NCBI GenBank assembly: GCA_020849665.1
Contig: JADLFX010000050.1
Span: forward strand, 62,001-126,000
Origin: Planctomycetota bacterium
GTDB lineage: Bacteria; Planctomycetota; UBA1135; UBA2386
DNA length: 64,000 nt
Direction of reading: 5' to 3'
Shown here piece after piece: positions 45,730 through 56,100 of this stretch; the first letter of the stretch is position 1, and every line of letters begins with the position of its first letter. The position numbers and the translations under genes are program-made. The notes under the pieces were generated by a model, which saw nothing but the letters and a program-made list of their open reading frames with translations, had not been told where the DNA came from and did no database searches.

Positions 45730-45929
45730 CTCTCCACCCGGCCACGACGCCCGTGGCCGACGCCCCCGCGGGCGGCACCGCATCCGGGGAACGGGCCTGA
45801 CCGCCCGCCGCGGAACCCGACGCCGCGTCCGCCCGTTCCCCGCTGACGGCCGCGCAGCGCTCGGACCCCCGCACGGCTTGCGCACCGGCGCCGTACTGGC
45901 GAGGCTGCGCCGCCTTCCCCACCCACCCC

Positions 45930-47114
45930 ATGCGCAGCGCCCTCCACACCCGCACCCCGCTCGCCCGGCCCGGCGAGTTCCGGCCGCTGCGCATCGGGCC
46001 GCTGGCGATCCACCCGCCCGTGGTGCTGGCGCCGATGGCGGGCGTGACCAACCCGCCGTTCCGCACGCTCTGCCGGCGCTTCAGCGCGGAGCGCTGCCTC
46101 TACGTGAGCGAGATGATCACGGCGCGCAGCTTCGCCGACGGCAATCCCAAGACGCTGCACCTCGCCTCGTTCGGCCGGGAGGAGACCACACGGAGCATCC
46201 AGCTCTACGGCACGCATCCGGAACACCTCGGCCGCGCGGCACGGATCCTCGCGGAGGAGTGGGGCGTCCACCACATCGACATCAACCTCGGCTGCCCGGT
46301 GCGCAAGGTCACCGCGCAGGGCGGGGGAGCGGCGATCCCGGCCCGGCCCAGGCTGATGGCGCGGCTGGTCCGCGCCGTGGTCCAGAACGCCGGTGCCGTC
46401 CCGGTCACGGTGAAGTTCCGCAAGGGCGTGGACGACGGCCTGCCCACCTTCCGCGACGCGGGCCGGATCGCGCAGGAGGAGGGTTGCGCGGCGGTGGCAC
46501 TGCACGCGCGCACCGCGGCGCAGCTCTACTCGGGTGAGGCCGACTGGCAGGCGGTGGCCGAGCTCAAGCAGCTGGTCACGCGGATCCCCGTGCTCGGCAA
46601 CGGCGACATCTTCGAAGCCCACGACGCCCTGCAGCGGATGCGCGAGAGCGGCTGCGACGGGGTGGTCGTGGGCCGCGGCTGCCTGGGCCGCCCGTGGCTC
46701 TTTCGCGACCTGGTCGACGTGTTCGACGGCCGCGAACCGCAGGCGCCGCCGCGCCTGGGCGAGATCGTGGCGGTGATCCTGGAGCACGCGCAGCTGCTCG
46801 CCGAGTTCTTCGGCGAGCGCGCCGCGCTCCTGCAGATGCGCCGGCACGCCTGCTGGTACACCAAGTGCTTCCCCGGGTCGGCGCGGCTGCACCCCGCACT
46901 GCAGCAGGTCTCCACCATGGACGAGCTGCGCGGGGTGCTCGGACGCCTGGATCCGGCCCTGCCCTTCCCGCCCGAGGCGCTGCGCGTGAAGCGCGGCAAG
47001 GCCTCGGGCACCCAGAAGGTGACGCTGCCCCACGGCTACCTGGAGGACCGCGACGAGGACCTGCCTACCAGCGAGGATCCCAACGAGGTCGACGGCGCCC
47101 TCAGCGGCGGGTGA
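45930..47114 (+). CDS. tRNA-dihydrouridine synthase (DusB-like)
   Basis: A 394-residue TIM-barrel flavoenzyme. It has the entry strand VVLAPMAGVTNPPFRTLCRR, the FMN-site segment DINLGCPVRKVTAQGGGAAI with the catalytic Cys in GCP, VTVKFRKG, LHARTAAQLYSG, IPVLGNGDIF and GVVVGRGCLGRPWLF. It reduces specific uridines in tRNA D-loops using NADPH. A C-terminal tail of about 50 extra residues is acidic at its end. It is downstream of tRNA-Leu and may be its own unit. Confidence 0.92.
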   Translation: MRSALHTRTPLARPGEFRPLRIGPLAIHPPVVLAPMAGVTNPPFRTLCRRFSAERCLYVSEMITARSFADGNPKTLHLASFGREETTRSIQLYGTHPEHLGRAARILAEEWGVHHIDINLGCPVRKVTAQGGGAAIPARPRLMARLVRAVVQNAGAVPVTVKFRKGVDDGLPTFRDAGRIAQEEGCAAVALHARTAAQLYSGEADWQAVAELKQLVTRIPVLGNGDIFEAHDALQRMRESGCDGVVVGRGCLGRPWLFRDLVDVFDGREPQAPPRLGEIVAVILEHAQLLAEFFGERAALLQMRRHACWYTKCFPGSARLHPALQQVSTMDELRGVLGRLDPALPFPPEALRVKRGKASGTQKVTLPHGYLEDRDEDLPTSEDPNEVDGALSGG

Positions 47115-47284
47115 CGACCCGCCGTTGCGATCGACCGTGTCGCGGACGGTTCCATGCACGCGGCCGGCCCCGCGACGCGGCGCCGCGACGATGCCATGAT
47201 GGTCCCGGCCGCGGCGCCCCTGACCCTCGCCACCCCGCCAGCCACGGGACCCGGCCGCACTCCGCCTCGACGACACTCCGAACC

Positions 47285-48838
47285 ATGCGCACCCAGTCCG
47301 CCATCCTGGCCCTCCCGCTGCTCGCGGCCCTGCTTCCGGCCCAGGGCGAGTACGACTTCGACAAGACCACTCCCGGCACCCTCGGCGCGACGCTCGGCTT
47401 CCGCTACGCCAACGCCGCGCCGAACAAGACGCTGCTCTTCTGCCTGTCCGCGACCACGGGGCCGACGCCGCTGAGCCAGATCGACCCGGCGGACCCGCGC
47501 GTGCTCGAGGTCGGCCTCGAGTCGGCGAGCCTGTGGTTCGTGACGGGCACCGGGGGCACGGGGGCCGGCACCTTCAACCTGTCCGTGCCCGTTGACCCGA
47601 GCCTGCAGGGCGCGCTGGTGCACTTCCAGACCCTGACGGCGCCGGGCACGACGCGGCTCATCGACCAGGTCTCGAACCGTGCGACCGTCCACTTCGGCGC
47701 GGCGGGTTCCAGCGCGACGCTGCCCTCGGCCACGCTCACGACGGCGCGCGCGCTGATGGGCGCGTTCTTCCATCGCCCGCCCGGCGGCGGCCGCGGCGAC
47801 GTCGTGCTGGCCGGAGGCGGCCAGGGGAGCCTGCTCGGCGCCACGGGCTCGAACGTGAGCGAGATCTACGACTTCCGCCGGATGCGCGTGCGCGCCGGTC
47901 CCAACCTCTCGACCGCGCGCGCTCTCTCGGTGGCGGTCCCGCTCGCCGATGGCCGCGTCCTGATCGCCGGCGGCGTCGACGCCACGGGCGCCGCGCTGGC
48001 GAGCGCGGAGATCTACGACCCCGCGACCAACGCGTTCACGCCGACCGGCGCGATGAGCGTCGCGCGTGCCGGCCACGCAGGTGCCCTCCTCGGCAACGGC
48101 CGGGTCATGGTCGTCGGCGGCACGACCACGTTCAGCGATCCGATCGCCGCGCTGGCCAACGCCCAGAGCAGCGCCGAGACCTACAACCCCGCCACCGGCA
48201 CCTGGAGCGCCGCGCCGGCGATGAACGCGCGCCGCCTGGCGCCGTCCCTGGACGCCCTGAAGGACGGGCGCGCACTGGTGAGCGGAGGGTTCCAGGTGAA
48301 CGTGGTCCTGGGCTTCCCGATCCCGGTGGGTTCGGTGGCCACCTGCCAGGTGTTCAGCACGGTCACCAACGCCTGGGCCGCCGCCGCGTCGATGCCCACG
48401 GACCGCGCCGTGCACTCGCTCAACACGGTCCTGCTCGGCGATGGCAAGCTCCTGGTCACGGGCGGAGCCCGCTCGGGTCCGGACCTGACCCAGGCCGCAG
48501 CGACGGACCGCTGCGACCTCTATGACCCGGCGGCCAACGCGTGGACCCCGCTCCCCAGCCTCCCGTCGGCACGCACCGGCCACAGCGCGAGCCTCCTGCC
48601 CGATGGGCGCGTGGTCCTCGCGGGGGGCGCCCAGGGCACGCTCACGGCCCCGGTCGCGATCGCCGCGGTGGACGTGTACCTGCCGGGGCCGCGCACCTTC
48701 CAGGCACGTCCCGCGCTGCAGACCACGCGCAGCGGCCATGCCGCCTTCGTGACTCCGGACGGCCTCCTGGTCCTGGCCGGGGGTGCCGGCGGGGCGGGAA
48801 ACACCACCCTCGCGAGCTTCGAGACCATCCATCCCTGA
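47285..48838 (+). CDS. Secreted Kelch-repeat protein
   Basis: A 517-residue protein. A signal peptide (ILALPLLAALLPAQ) is followed by an N-terminal beta domain (about 20-150). Five to six Kelch repeats come next, each with a GR-V-(L/V)-(I/V)-(A/V/T)GG core and a following AEIYDP/AETYNP strand (for example DGRVLIAGGVD, NGRVMVVGGTT, DGKLLVTGGAR, DGRVVLAGGAQ). The fold is a beta-propeller used for binding. It has no visible catalytic site and lies between dus and pcnB without obvious functional link. Confidence 0.8.
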   Translation: MRTQSAILALPLLAALLPAQGEYDFDKTTPGTLGATLGFRYANAAPNKTLLFCLSATTGPTPLSQIDPADPRVLEVGLESASLWFVTGTGGTGAGTFNLSVPVDPSLQGALVHFQTLTAPGTTRLIDQVSNRATVHFGAAGSSATLPSATLTTARALMGAFFHRPPGGGRGDVVLAGGGQGSLLGATGSNVSEIYDFRRMRVRAGPNLSTARALSVAVPLADGRVLIAGGVDATGAALASAEIYDPATNAFTPTGAMSVARAGHAGALLGNGRVMVVGGTTTFSDPIAALANAQSSAETYNPATGTWSAAPAMNARRLAPSLDALKDGRALVSGGFQVNVVLGFPIPVGSVATCQVFSTVTNAWAAAASMPTDRAVHSLNTVLLGDGKLLVTGGARSGPDLTQAAATDRCDLYDPAANAWTPLPSLPSARTGHSASLLPDGRVVLAGGAQGTLTAPVAIAAVDVYLPGPRTFQARPALQTTRSGHAAFVTPDGLLVLAGGAGGAGNTTLASFETIHP

Positions 48839-48971
48839 CTCGCCGCGGCGCCCACGCCGGCGCCGCGCCGGGCAATGCCCGGACGCGACCGTTGAGGAGA
48901 GGCGCGGCTCCAGCTAGAACCGTCCGCAGGGGCGGCGTTTCCGCGCGCCGGGGCACCCGGTGCGGGGACCG

Positions 48972-50957
48972 ATGCGTCCCCGCGAGGTACGCAGAGGTAT
49001 TTCCATCGAACCGATCATCGTCTCCCCGTCGGGCCTGCCGCTCGACCGTGTCGACCCCGACGCCCTGCGCTCCCTGCAGCGCCTGCAAGAACGAGGCTTC
49101 GAGGCCTATCTGGTCGGCGGCTGTGTGCGGGATCTCCTGCTCGGCCGCCAACCCAAGGACTTCGACATCGCCACGTCGGCGCGCCCGCAGCAGGTGAAGC
49201 GCACGTTCCCGCGCAACTGCAGGATCATCGGCCGCCGCTTCAAGCTGGCCCACCTCCACTTCCACAACAACACCAAGATCCTCGAGGTCTCGACGTTCCG
49301 GTGCACGCCGCAGGACTCCGCCGAGAGCGAGGACCTGCTGATCACGCAGGACAACGAGTTCGGCTCGGCGGAGGAGGACGCGCTGCGCCGGGACTTCACG
49401 GTGAACGCGCTCTTCTTCGACCCGCTGCGCGACCGGGTGCTCGACTACGCCGGAGGCCTGCACGACGTGCAGCACCTCACGATCCGCACGATCGGCGTGC
49501 CCATCGTGCGCTTCCGCGAAGACCCCGTGCGGATCCTCCGCGCCGCGAAGTTCGCGGGCCGGTTGGGCTTCACGATCGACGGGCCCACGCTGGAAGCCAT
49601 GGCCGAGGTCGCCCCGGACCTCAACCGCAGCGCGCCGCCGCGGGTGCTGGAGGAGATCCTGCGCCTGCTGCGCGGTGGTCATGCCCTGGCCTCGTTCCAG
49701 ATCCTGCGCGACATCGGCGCCCTGCGCGTAGTGCTGCCCCTGGTCGGCGAGTTCCTCGCGGCCGCGCCCGAGCAGGAGCGCCTGGCCTTCTGGCGGGTCC
49801 TCGACGCCGTGGACGCCCAGGTGTCCGTCGGCCGCCCACCCAGCAACCCCGTGCTGCTGGCCGCGCTCTTCCATGGCCCGGTCGCACGCACGCTGCAGCA
49901 GAGCATGGGACCGGCCGAGGCCGAGCCCGCCGCGCCGCCGCGCATCAACCCGGCGGCGATCGTGGAGGAACTGCTCGGACCGCTCACGGTGGCCCTGCGC
50001 CTGCCTCGCCGCGACGCCGGCTGCGTGAAGCGCATCTGCCTGGTGCAGGCGCGCTTCCAGACCCAAGGCCGGCGCCGCTTCAAGCCTGCGTCGTTCCTGC
50101 GCGACCCGTACTTCCGCGAGGCGCTGGAGTTCTTCGCGCTCTGGGTGGCCGCCACCGGCGAGGGCCACGAGGAGCTGGCGCACTGGCAGGAGCTGGCCAG
50201 CCATGGCCGCGCCCCGCGTGCGCTGCCCCAGGCCGAGCCCGCGACCAGACGCGAGGGCGAGGGCGCGGCCGGGTCCGCGGACCTGCCGCTCGACGCCGAG
50301 GACCGGGTCGACGAACGCGAGGCCGAGGACGCGGAGCTCGAGGTCGCCGAGGCCACCACGGACCTGGCGCCCGTGCTGCCCTTCGGCGACGCAGAGCCGG
50401 GCGGCGGCCGCCGCCGCCGGCGCCGCAGACGCCGCCGCGGCCGCGGGCGTGGCCACGACGAGACCGGCGCGGAGCCGCTCGGCGGCGCGGGCCCGTTCGG
50501 CGAGCCAGGCCGGGCGCCGAGCCGCCCCGAACGCACCCCGGAACGCGCCCCGCATCCGGCCGCCGTCGAGGCACGCGCCGAACGCGGTCCCGGCCCCGAC
50601 CGGGGCCCGCGGCACGAGCGCGGCCCGCGCCCCGAACGCCACGGCCAGAACGGATCCGGCGAGGGCCGGGGCCGGCGGCACCGCGATCGCCGCCGCAACC
50701 AGCGCGAGCGGCGCCCGGAGAAGGTGGAGGTGATCGAGCCCGAACAGGTCGACCTGTCGGCGTTCGACGTCGAGCTGGACCCGCGCCGCGCCGCCACCTT
50801 CGGCGCGCTCGTGGAGGGTCAGCAGAAGAAGCGCAAGCCACCGAGCCGGGGGCTGCTGGAGGAGGACGAGTACAAGCCGCCGCCGCCCCCGGGCAGCGAC
50901 GCGCCGCCCCCACCGCCTCCCGCGCCCCAGCCGGACGACACCTTCGGCGATTGGTAG
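48972..50957 (+). CDS. pcnB: Poly(A) polymerase I-like nucleotidyltransferase with basic and Pro-rich tail
   Basis: A 661-residue protein. The nucleotidyltransferase head has YLVGGCVRDLLLGRQPKDFDIATSA (catalytic Asp pair), then RRDFTVNALFFDP and EDPVRILRAAKFAGRLGF of class II tRNA-nucleotidyltransferase/poly(A) polymerases. The core ends near residue 420. Residues about 430-640 are low-complexity: an Arg/Gly run (about 477-497), then repeated Arg/Pro/Glu segments, and a Pro-run before DDTFGDW. The core is more PcnB- than Cca-like because of the long basic tail. It adds 3' A-tails that promote RNA decay. The ATG at 48972 has GGGGA upstream; a GTG at 48960 is an alternative start. Confidence 0.85.
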   Translation: MRPREVRRGISIEPIIVSPSGLPLDRVDPDALRSLQRLQERGFEAYLVGGCVRDLLLGRQPKDFDIATSARPQQVKRTFPRNCRIIGRRFKLAHLHFHNNTKILEVSTFRCTPQDSAESEDLLITQDNEFGSAEEDALRRDFTVNALFFDPLRDRVLDYAGGLHDVQHLTIRTIGVPIVRFREDPVRILRAAKFAGRLGFTIDGPTLEAMAEVAPDLNRSAPPRVLEEILRLLRGGHALASFQILRDIGALRVVLPLVGEFLAAAPEQERLAFWRVLDAVDAQVSVGRPPSNPVLLAALFHGPVARTLQQSMGPAEAEPAAPPRINPAAIVEELLGPLTVALRLPRRDAGCVKRICLVQARFQTQGRRRFKPASFLRDPYFREALEFFALWVAATGEGHEELAHWQELASHGRAPRALPQAEPATRREGEGAAGSADLPLDAEDRVDEREAEDAELEVAEATTDLAPVLPFGDAEPGGGRRRRRRRRRRGRGRGHDETGAEPLGGAGPFGEPGRAPSRPERTPERAPHPAAVEARAERGPGPDRGPRHERGPRPERHGQNGSGEGRGRRHRDRRRNQRERRPEKVEVIEPEQVDLSAFDVELDPRRAATFGALVEGQQKKRKPPSRGLLEEDEYKPPPPPGSDAPPPPPPAPQPDDTFGDW

Positions 50958-50969
50958 AGGAGGATCCCC

Positions 50970-51773
50970 GTGGCCGGAGAGGCGATCACCACCCAGACGT
51001 TGCGCGAGCGCAAGGCGCGCGGTGCGCGGATCGTGGCCCTCACCGCCTACGACCATCTCCTGGCCACGCTGCTCGATGCCGCGGGCGTCGACGTGATCCT
51101 GGTCGGGGACTCGCTCGGCACCGTGGTGCAGGGGCACGACACCACCGTGCCGGTGACCATGGACCAGATGATCTACCACACCGAGATGGTGAGCCGCGCC
51201 ACGCGGCGCGCGCTCGTGGTGGGCGACATGCCGTTCCTGTCGTACCAGCTCGGTCCGGAGGACGCGCTGCGCAACGCCGGGCGCTTCCTGAAGGAAGGCC
51301 GCGCCGGAGCGGTGAAGCTGGAGGGAGGCGCCCCGGTGGCGGACACGGTGGCGCGGCTGGTCGGTGCGGGCATCCCGGTGATGGGCCACCTCGGACTCAC
51401 GCCGCAGAGCATCCACCTCTTCGGCACCTACCGCACCCGCGGCACCGACGCGGCCGAGGCCGAGGGGATCCTCGCGGACGCACGCACGCTCGAGGAGGCA
51501 GGCGCGTTCGCCCTGGTCCTGGAGAAGGTGCCCACGACGCTCGCCGAGCGGGTGACGCAGAGCGTGGGGATCCCCACCATCGGGATCGGCGCCGGCCCGA
51601 GGTGCGACGGGCAGGTCCTGGTGACGCACGACCTGCTCGGCCTCTTCACCCGCTTCCGGCCGCGCTTCGTGCGCCGCTATGCCGAGCTGGGGCAGGCCAT
51701 CGACGCCGCGGTCCGCCGCTACGCCGAGGACGTGCGCGCGGGCAGCTTCCCCGGGTCCGAAGAGAGCTACTAG
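50970..51773 (+). CDS. panB: 3-methyl-2-oxobutanoate hydroxymethyltransferase
   Basis: A 267-residue TIM-barrel enzyme with all PanB hallmarks: [70 protein letters not shown] and [24 protein letters not shown]. It moves a one-carbon unit from methylene-THF to 2-oxoisovalerate, the first step of pantothenate and CoA synthesis. The GTG start at 50970 lies 12 bases after the pcnB stop, with AGGAGG in front. It is co-transcribed with pcnB and probably pfk. Confidence 0.95.
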   Translation: MAGEAITTQTLRERKARGARIVALTAYDHLLATLLDAAGVDVILVGDSLGTVVQGHDTTVPVTMDQMIYHTEMVSRATRRALVVGDMPFLSYQLGPEDALRNAGRFLKEGRAGAVKLEGGAPVADTVARLVGAGIPVMGHLGLTPQSIHLFGTYRTRGTDAAEAEGILADARTLEEAGAFALVLEKVPTTLAERVTQSVGIPTIGIGAGPRCDGQVLVTHDLLGLFTRFRPRFVRRYAELGQAIDAAVRRYAEDVRAGSFPGSEESY

Positions 51774-51801
51774 AGCGCCGCCGTCCGGCTCCACGCCCCG
51801 C

Positions 51802-53118
51802 ATGAACGCCGCCGACTTCGCGATCCGCACCCTGGGTCCCGCCACGCTGCCCTCGCCGCTCCTGCGCGGCGACCCGGAGGCCAGCGAGCACGTGATGGTC
51901 GAGGAGGGCGATGCCGTCCTGGTCGACGACTCGCTGCGGGAGGTGCGCGCGCTGCTGGCGGCCGGACGCGAGCTGCCCTGCCTGGAACGCGCCGGCCCGC
52001 GCCACAAGCTCTTCTTCCGACCCGAGCGCGTCACCCTCGGCGTCGTCACCTGCGGCGGCCTCTGCCCGGGGCTCAACAACGTGCTGCGCAGCCTGGTGAT
52101 GACCGCGGTCCACCACTACGGCGTGCGGCGCATCCTCGGCTTCCGCTACGGCTACCGGGGCCTCGTCGATCCCGACGGCCACGTCGAGCTGACCCCCCAG
52201 GTCGTGGCCGAGATCCACGCGCAGGGCGGCTCGATCCTGGCATCGTCCCGCGGCCGCCAGGACACGGGCCAGATGCTCGACGGCCTGCAGAGGCTAGGCG
52301 TCGACGTGCTCTTCGTGATCGGCGGCGACGGCAGCATGCACGGCGCCCTCGACCTCGCGACGGAGATCGCGCGCCGCGGGCTGGCGATCGGGGTGGTCGG
52401 CATCCCGAAGACCATCGACAACGACCTCTGCTTCATGGACCAGACCTTCGGCTTCCAGACCGCGATGGCCAAGGCGGTGGAGGCCATCGACTGCGCCCAC
52501 CGCGAAGCCCAGGGCGCACCGAATGGCATCGGGCTGGTGAAGCTGATGGGCCGCCACTCGGGGTTCATCGCCTGCCAGGCCACGGTGGCCTCGGGGCGGC
52601 CGAACTTCACCCTCGTGCCCGAGCAGCCGTTCCGGCTCGAGGGCGCCGGCGGGTTCCTCGCGGCGCTGCAGCGCCGGCTCGCCAGCCGCGGGTCGGCATG
52701 CGTCGTGGTGGCCGAGGGCGCCGGCCAGGACCTGCTCTCTGGCAACGGCAACGGCACCGAGCGGGACGCCTCCGGCAACGTGCGCCTGAAGGACATCGGC
52801 ACCTACCTGGCCGAGAAGATCCACGCCCACTTCGCGGCGCAGGACATCGAGATCAACCTGAAGTACATCGACCCCAGCTACATCATCCGCTCGGTCCCGG
52901 CCAACGCCGCGGACGCGGTGTTCTGCAGCGCCCTGGGCATGCACGCGGTGCACGCGGGCCTGTGCGGGAAGACGGAGATGCTCGTCGGCGTGTGGCACCG
53001 CCACCTCGTGCACGTGCCGATCCGCCAGGTGATCGCGAGCCGCAACGTGGTGGACCTCGGCTCGACCCTGTGGCGCAGCGTGCTCGGCGCCACCGGTCAG
53101 CCGCCGCGCATGACCTGA
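51802..53118 (+). CDS. pfkA: 6-phosphofructokinase, plant/PFK-X-like type
   Basis: A 438-residue phosphofructokinase with GVVTCGGLCPGLNNVLR, IGGDGSMHGA (174-181) and GIPKTIDNDL (200-209), plus KLMGRHSGFIA and LKYIDPSYIIRS. The second Gly of GGDG predicts ATP as donor, whereas PPi enzymes have GGDD. The Lys in PKTIDND is shared with plant-type ATP-PFKs and PPi enzymes, so this is probably ATP-dependent with the PFK group-III/X architecture. It phosphorylates fructose 6-phosphate in glycolysis. The ATG at 51802 lies 28 bases after panB. Assignment of donor is inferred from residues only. Confidence 0.88.
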   Translation: MNAADFAIRTLGPATLPSPLLRGDPEASEHVMVEEGDAVLVDDSLREVRALLAAGRELPCLERAGPRHKLFFRPERVTLGVVTCGGLCPGLNNVLRSLVMTAVHHYGVRRILGFRYGYRGLVDPDGHVELTPQVVAEIHAQGGSILASSRGRQDTGQMLDGLQRLGVDVLFVIGGDGSMHGALDLATEIARRGLAIGVVGIPKTIDNDLCFMDQTFGFQTAMAKAVEAIDCAHREAQGAPNGIGLVKLMGRHSGFIACQATVASGRPNFTLVPEQPFRLEGAGGFLAALQRRLASRGSACVVVAEGAGQDLLSGNGNGTERDASGNVRLKDIGTYLAEKIHAHFAAQDIEINLKYIDPSYIIRSVPANAADAVFCSALGMHAVHAGLCGKTEMLVGVWHRHLVHVPIRQVIASRNVVDLGSTLWRSVLGATGQPPRMT

Positions 53119-53120
53119 CG

Positions 53121-53136
53121 CGGCGCCGCGGCGCCG
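53121..53136. terminator. 16-bp perfect palindrome between convergent genes
   Basis: CGGCGCCGCGGCGCCG is its own reverse complement. It lies 2 bases after the pfk stop and 4 bases before the end of the convergent toroid gene. It could form a short hairpin that helps end transcription both ways. Without a loop or T-tract this is tentative. Confidence 0.3.
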
Positions 53137-53140
53137 GGCC

Positions 53141-56100
53141 TCACCGGCGCACCAGCAGCGGCGTGAAGTAGCGGTAGTAGACCTCGAGGGTCAGCACGAC
53201 CATCGCGGTCGTGTAGCCGCGGTCGTCCTCCTGGTCGCCCGCGATCTCGGCGTACACGTCGATCGGGCGGAACGACCCGTCCGCGTCCTGGGCCGCGGGC
53301 AGGACGCGCACCAGCGCCTCGTTCCACTCCTGCCATGCGTCGCCGCCGGCCAGGAAGCACGCGAGGCTGGCCGTGTACCAGAAGTACACGTTGCCCTCGG
53401 CACGCATCACGAATGCATCCGAGCCGACCCTCTGGTAGGCGCGCGGACGGCGCGCCAGGGTGTACTCGATGCCGGCCTGCACGCGCTCGTCCGCGAGGTC
53501 CACGCCGAGGAGCAGGAGCGCGAACACCGCGCCTGGGGTCGACGCCGGCAGCGTCCGCCAGCGCGACGCGAGCCGGCCGGGCTCCTGGTTGTAGAGGAAG
53601 TAGCCGCGGCGCGCGTCGAACTGGTTGAGCAGGAACTCGCGCGCCTCGTCGCGCACCGCGTCTGGCACGGCGAAGCCCGCCTGTCGTGCCGACTCCAGGG
53701 CCATCACCATCCACGCGGTGATCGAGGTGCGGGCGAAACGGTCCTCGGGCTCGAGATGCGCGGAGAAGTAGCCCCAGCCGCCGCGATTGCGGCGATCGCG
53801 GCCCTTGACCTGCCGATCCACGATCCACGCCAGCGCGCGTTCGATCGGTGCGCGCAGCGTGGGGTCCTTGCCGAGTGCGTAGCACTCGGTCAGCGCATAC
53901 GTGGCGATGCCGTGGTCATAGGCCGACGAGATCCCGAAGTGGCCGGTGGCCTCGTCCTGCACGTCCAGGAGGAAGCGCATCGCGGCCGTGGCGTTGCCGG
54001 CGTAGCGGGTCTGGCCACCGGGGACGTGTCCGGCCCCGAGGAAGGCGAGCAGCACGAGCGCGGTCTTGCCGACGTGCACATGCCCGTACTTGCGGTCGCG
54101 CTTCTCGCGCATGCCGATCCGGCCATCGTCGAGCTGGATGCTCGCCAGGTATGCGAGCCCGCGCTCGACCGCGGCCTCGGTCGCCGCGCTGCCGCCAAAG
54201 CGCTCCAGGGCCTCGACCTTGCGCGGGCCGAAGCGATTGCCGTAGAGCTCGGCGACCGCGGGGGCGGGAGCGGCGGTCCTCCGCGCCGGGAGGTCCAGGA
54301 GGCTCGCCGGCGGGGACACGTCCAGCGCGCCGCTGCGCGCCACGGCCCCGTTCCGCGCCGCGATCCTCGGGGCGCCAGGGCCAGGCGCGGCCAGGGACGG
54401 CGGCGCGGGGGAGCGTTTGGGAACCGCCGCCAGGGGCAGCGCGCCGGCGGGCGGCCGGGATGGGGTCGCCGCCGCGTCGCGCAGCTCCGGATCCGGCGCC
54501 GCGCCCCCCGATCCCGGGGCCGCACCCGGAACGGCGGACGGGGCGGGCACGCGCGGCGCCGCCTCGAGCGCGCCGGCAGGCACGGCAGCGGCCACGGCAT
54601 CGCGGGAGCCCGGCACGGCCGCCGCGGCGGCACCCGCCAGCCGCGGCGCGGCCGGCACGTCGTCCGCGAGCCGCGGCGCGGGCACGATCCCTGCCGGTGT
54701 CTCCGCGACCCGCGCCGGCGCAGGCCGTGCCGGCGCGGCATCGTGAATCTCGGGCACCGGGGCCGGGACCGATCCCGGACGAGCCGGGACCTCGACCACC
54801 GCCTCGGGACGGGGGCGCGGCCCAGCGGGCGCGAGGTCGCTCCGGCCCGGTCCCGGCACGACCAAGGCAGCCGCAGCCATGCGGCCCGGCGCCGCGGCCA
54901 CTGCCCTGGGCTCGGACGGGGCGACGTACAGCGCCGCCGGCGAGAGCGGCGGATCCGGAGTGGCCTCGGTCCGCCCCTGCACGGCGTGCGCCGCGTCGGC
55001 GAGGGCCGGGACGGCGACGGGGAGGGGGTTCGGCTCCCCCGGCAAAGGCACGGGTGCGGCGCGCAGGGCGTCGGCTGGCGCCGGCGCCGCGGCGGGGGCT
55101 TCGACCGCGAGCGGCGCCGGCACGGCGACGAAGCGCAGCGCGGCGACCGCTGCCGCCGTGCCGGCATCCTCGGTGCCACCCAGCGCAGCCTCGTTGAGCA
55201 GGTGCACTTCGAATGCATCGCCCTCGGGATCGGGCACCGGATCCCGCACCATCTCCTTGCCCCCGAGCCAGAGCAGCACCACCACGTGGATCAGGAGCGA
55301 GACGAGCAGGCAGATCGTGATCCGGTCGAGCTTGGGGAACCAGCGCCCGAGCTGCAGCAGGACCAGCAGGAGTAGCGCGCCGAGCACGCACCACAGGAGC
55401 AGTTCCTCGAGCCAGCGTTGGCCGGGCCACCAGGGCTGGACCACGCGCGGCTCGGCCGCCACCCAGAGCGGTGGCTGGCCCGGGGCCAGTGCCTCCCAGC
55501 CGAGCGCGAGCGGAAGGGGCGCGCGGTGCCCGCGCAGGGCAGCCACGGCGATCGGCGGCGCGAACGCGTCGCCCAGGCGCGGCAGGACCACGATCTCCCC
55601 CTCCGGACCACCGCCGCGCACCGCGGCGAGGAAGCTGCCGTCGGCCGCGAACGCGGGCTCGGCGAACGGCGCGGTCCCCGCGCCGGGAAGCACCGGCTGG
55701 GGCTCGCCGCCGCCCGCGGGCACACGCAGCAGGCGCGCGCTCCCATCCGCTCCGCGACGCACGAACACCACGCCGCCCATCGGATCGGGGGCTGGGTCGA
55801 GGTCGTCGTCGCCACCGTTCCAGGGTTCCGCGACGCGTTCGGGGCGTGCGATGCCGCCACGCTCGACGCGCGCGACGTAGAGGTCGTGGTCGCCGGCGTC
55901 GTCGCGTGCCGCGAACCACAGCGTCCCATCCGCGGCGAGCGCCGGCGAACGCGTGTCCCGCAGGTGCGCGCACGCGACGACGGGCTCGGGCTCGATTCCG
56001 GCGCGCTGCGGATCCCAGACCACCAGCTCCGCGCCGCCCGCGGCGCGCCCCCGCGCGAAGATCAGGCGTCCGTCGGGCAGGCGCGCCGCACGTCCCACCG

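Noticed and set aside
51802-53118. Pyrophosphate-dependent phosphofructokinase
   Set aside because: The motif is GGDGS, with Gly where PPi enzymes have Asp, so ATP use is more likely despite the Lys in PKTIDND.
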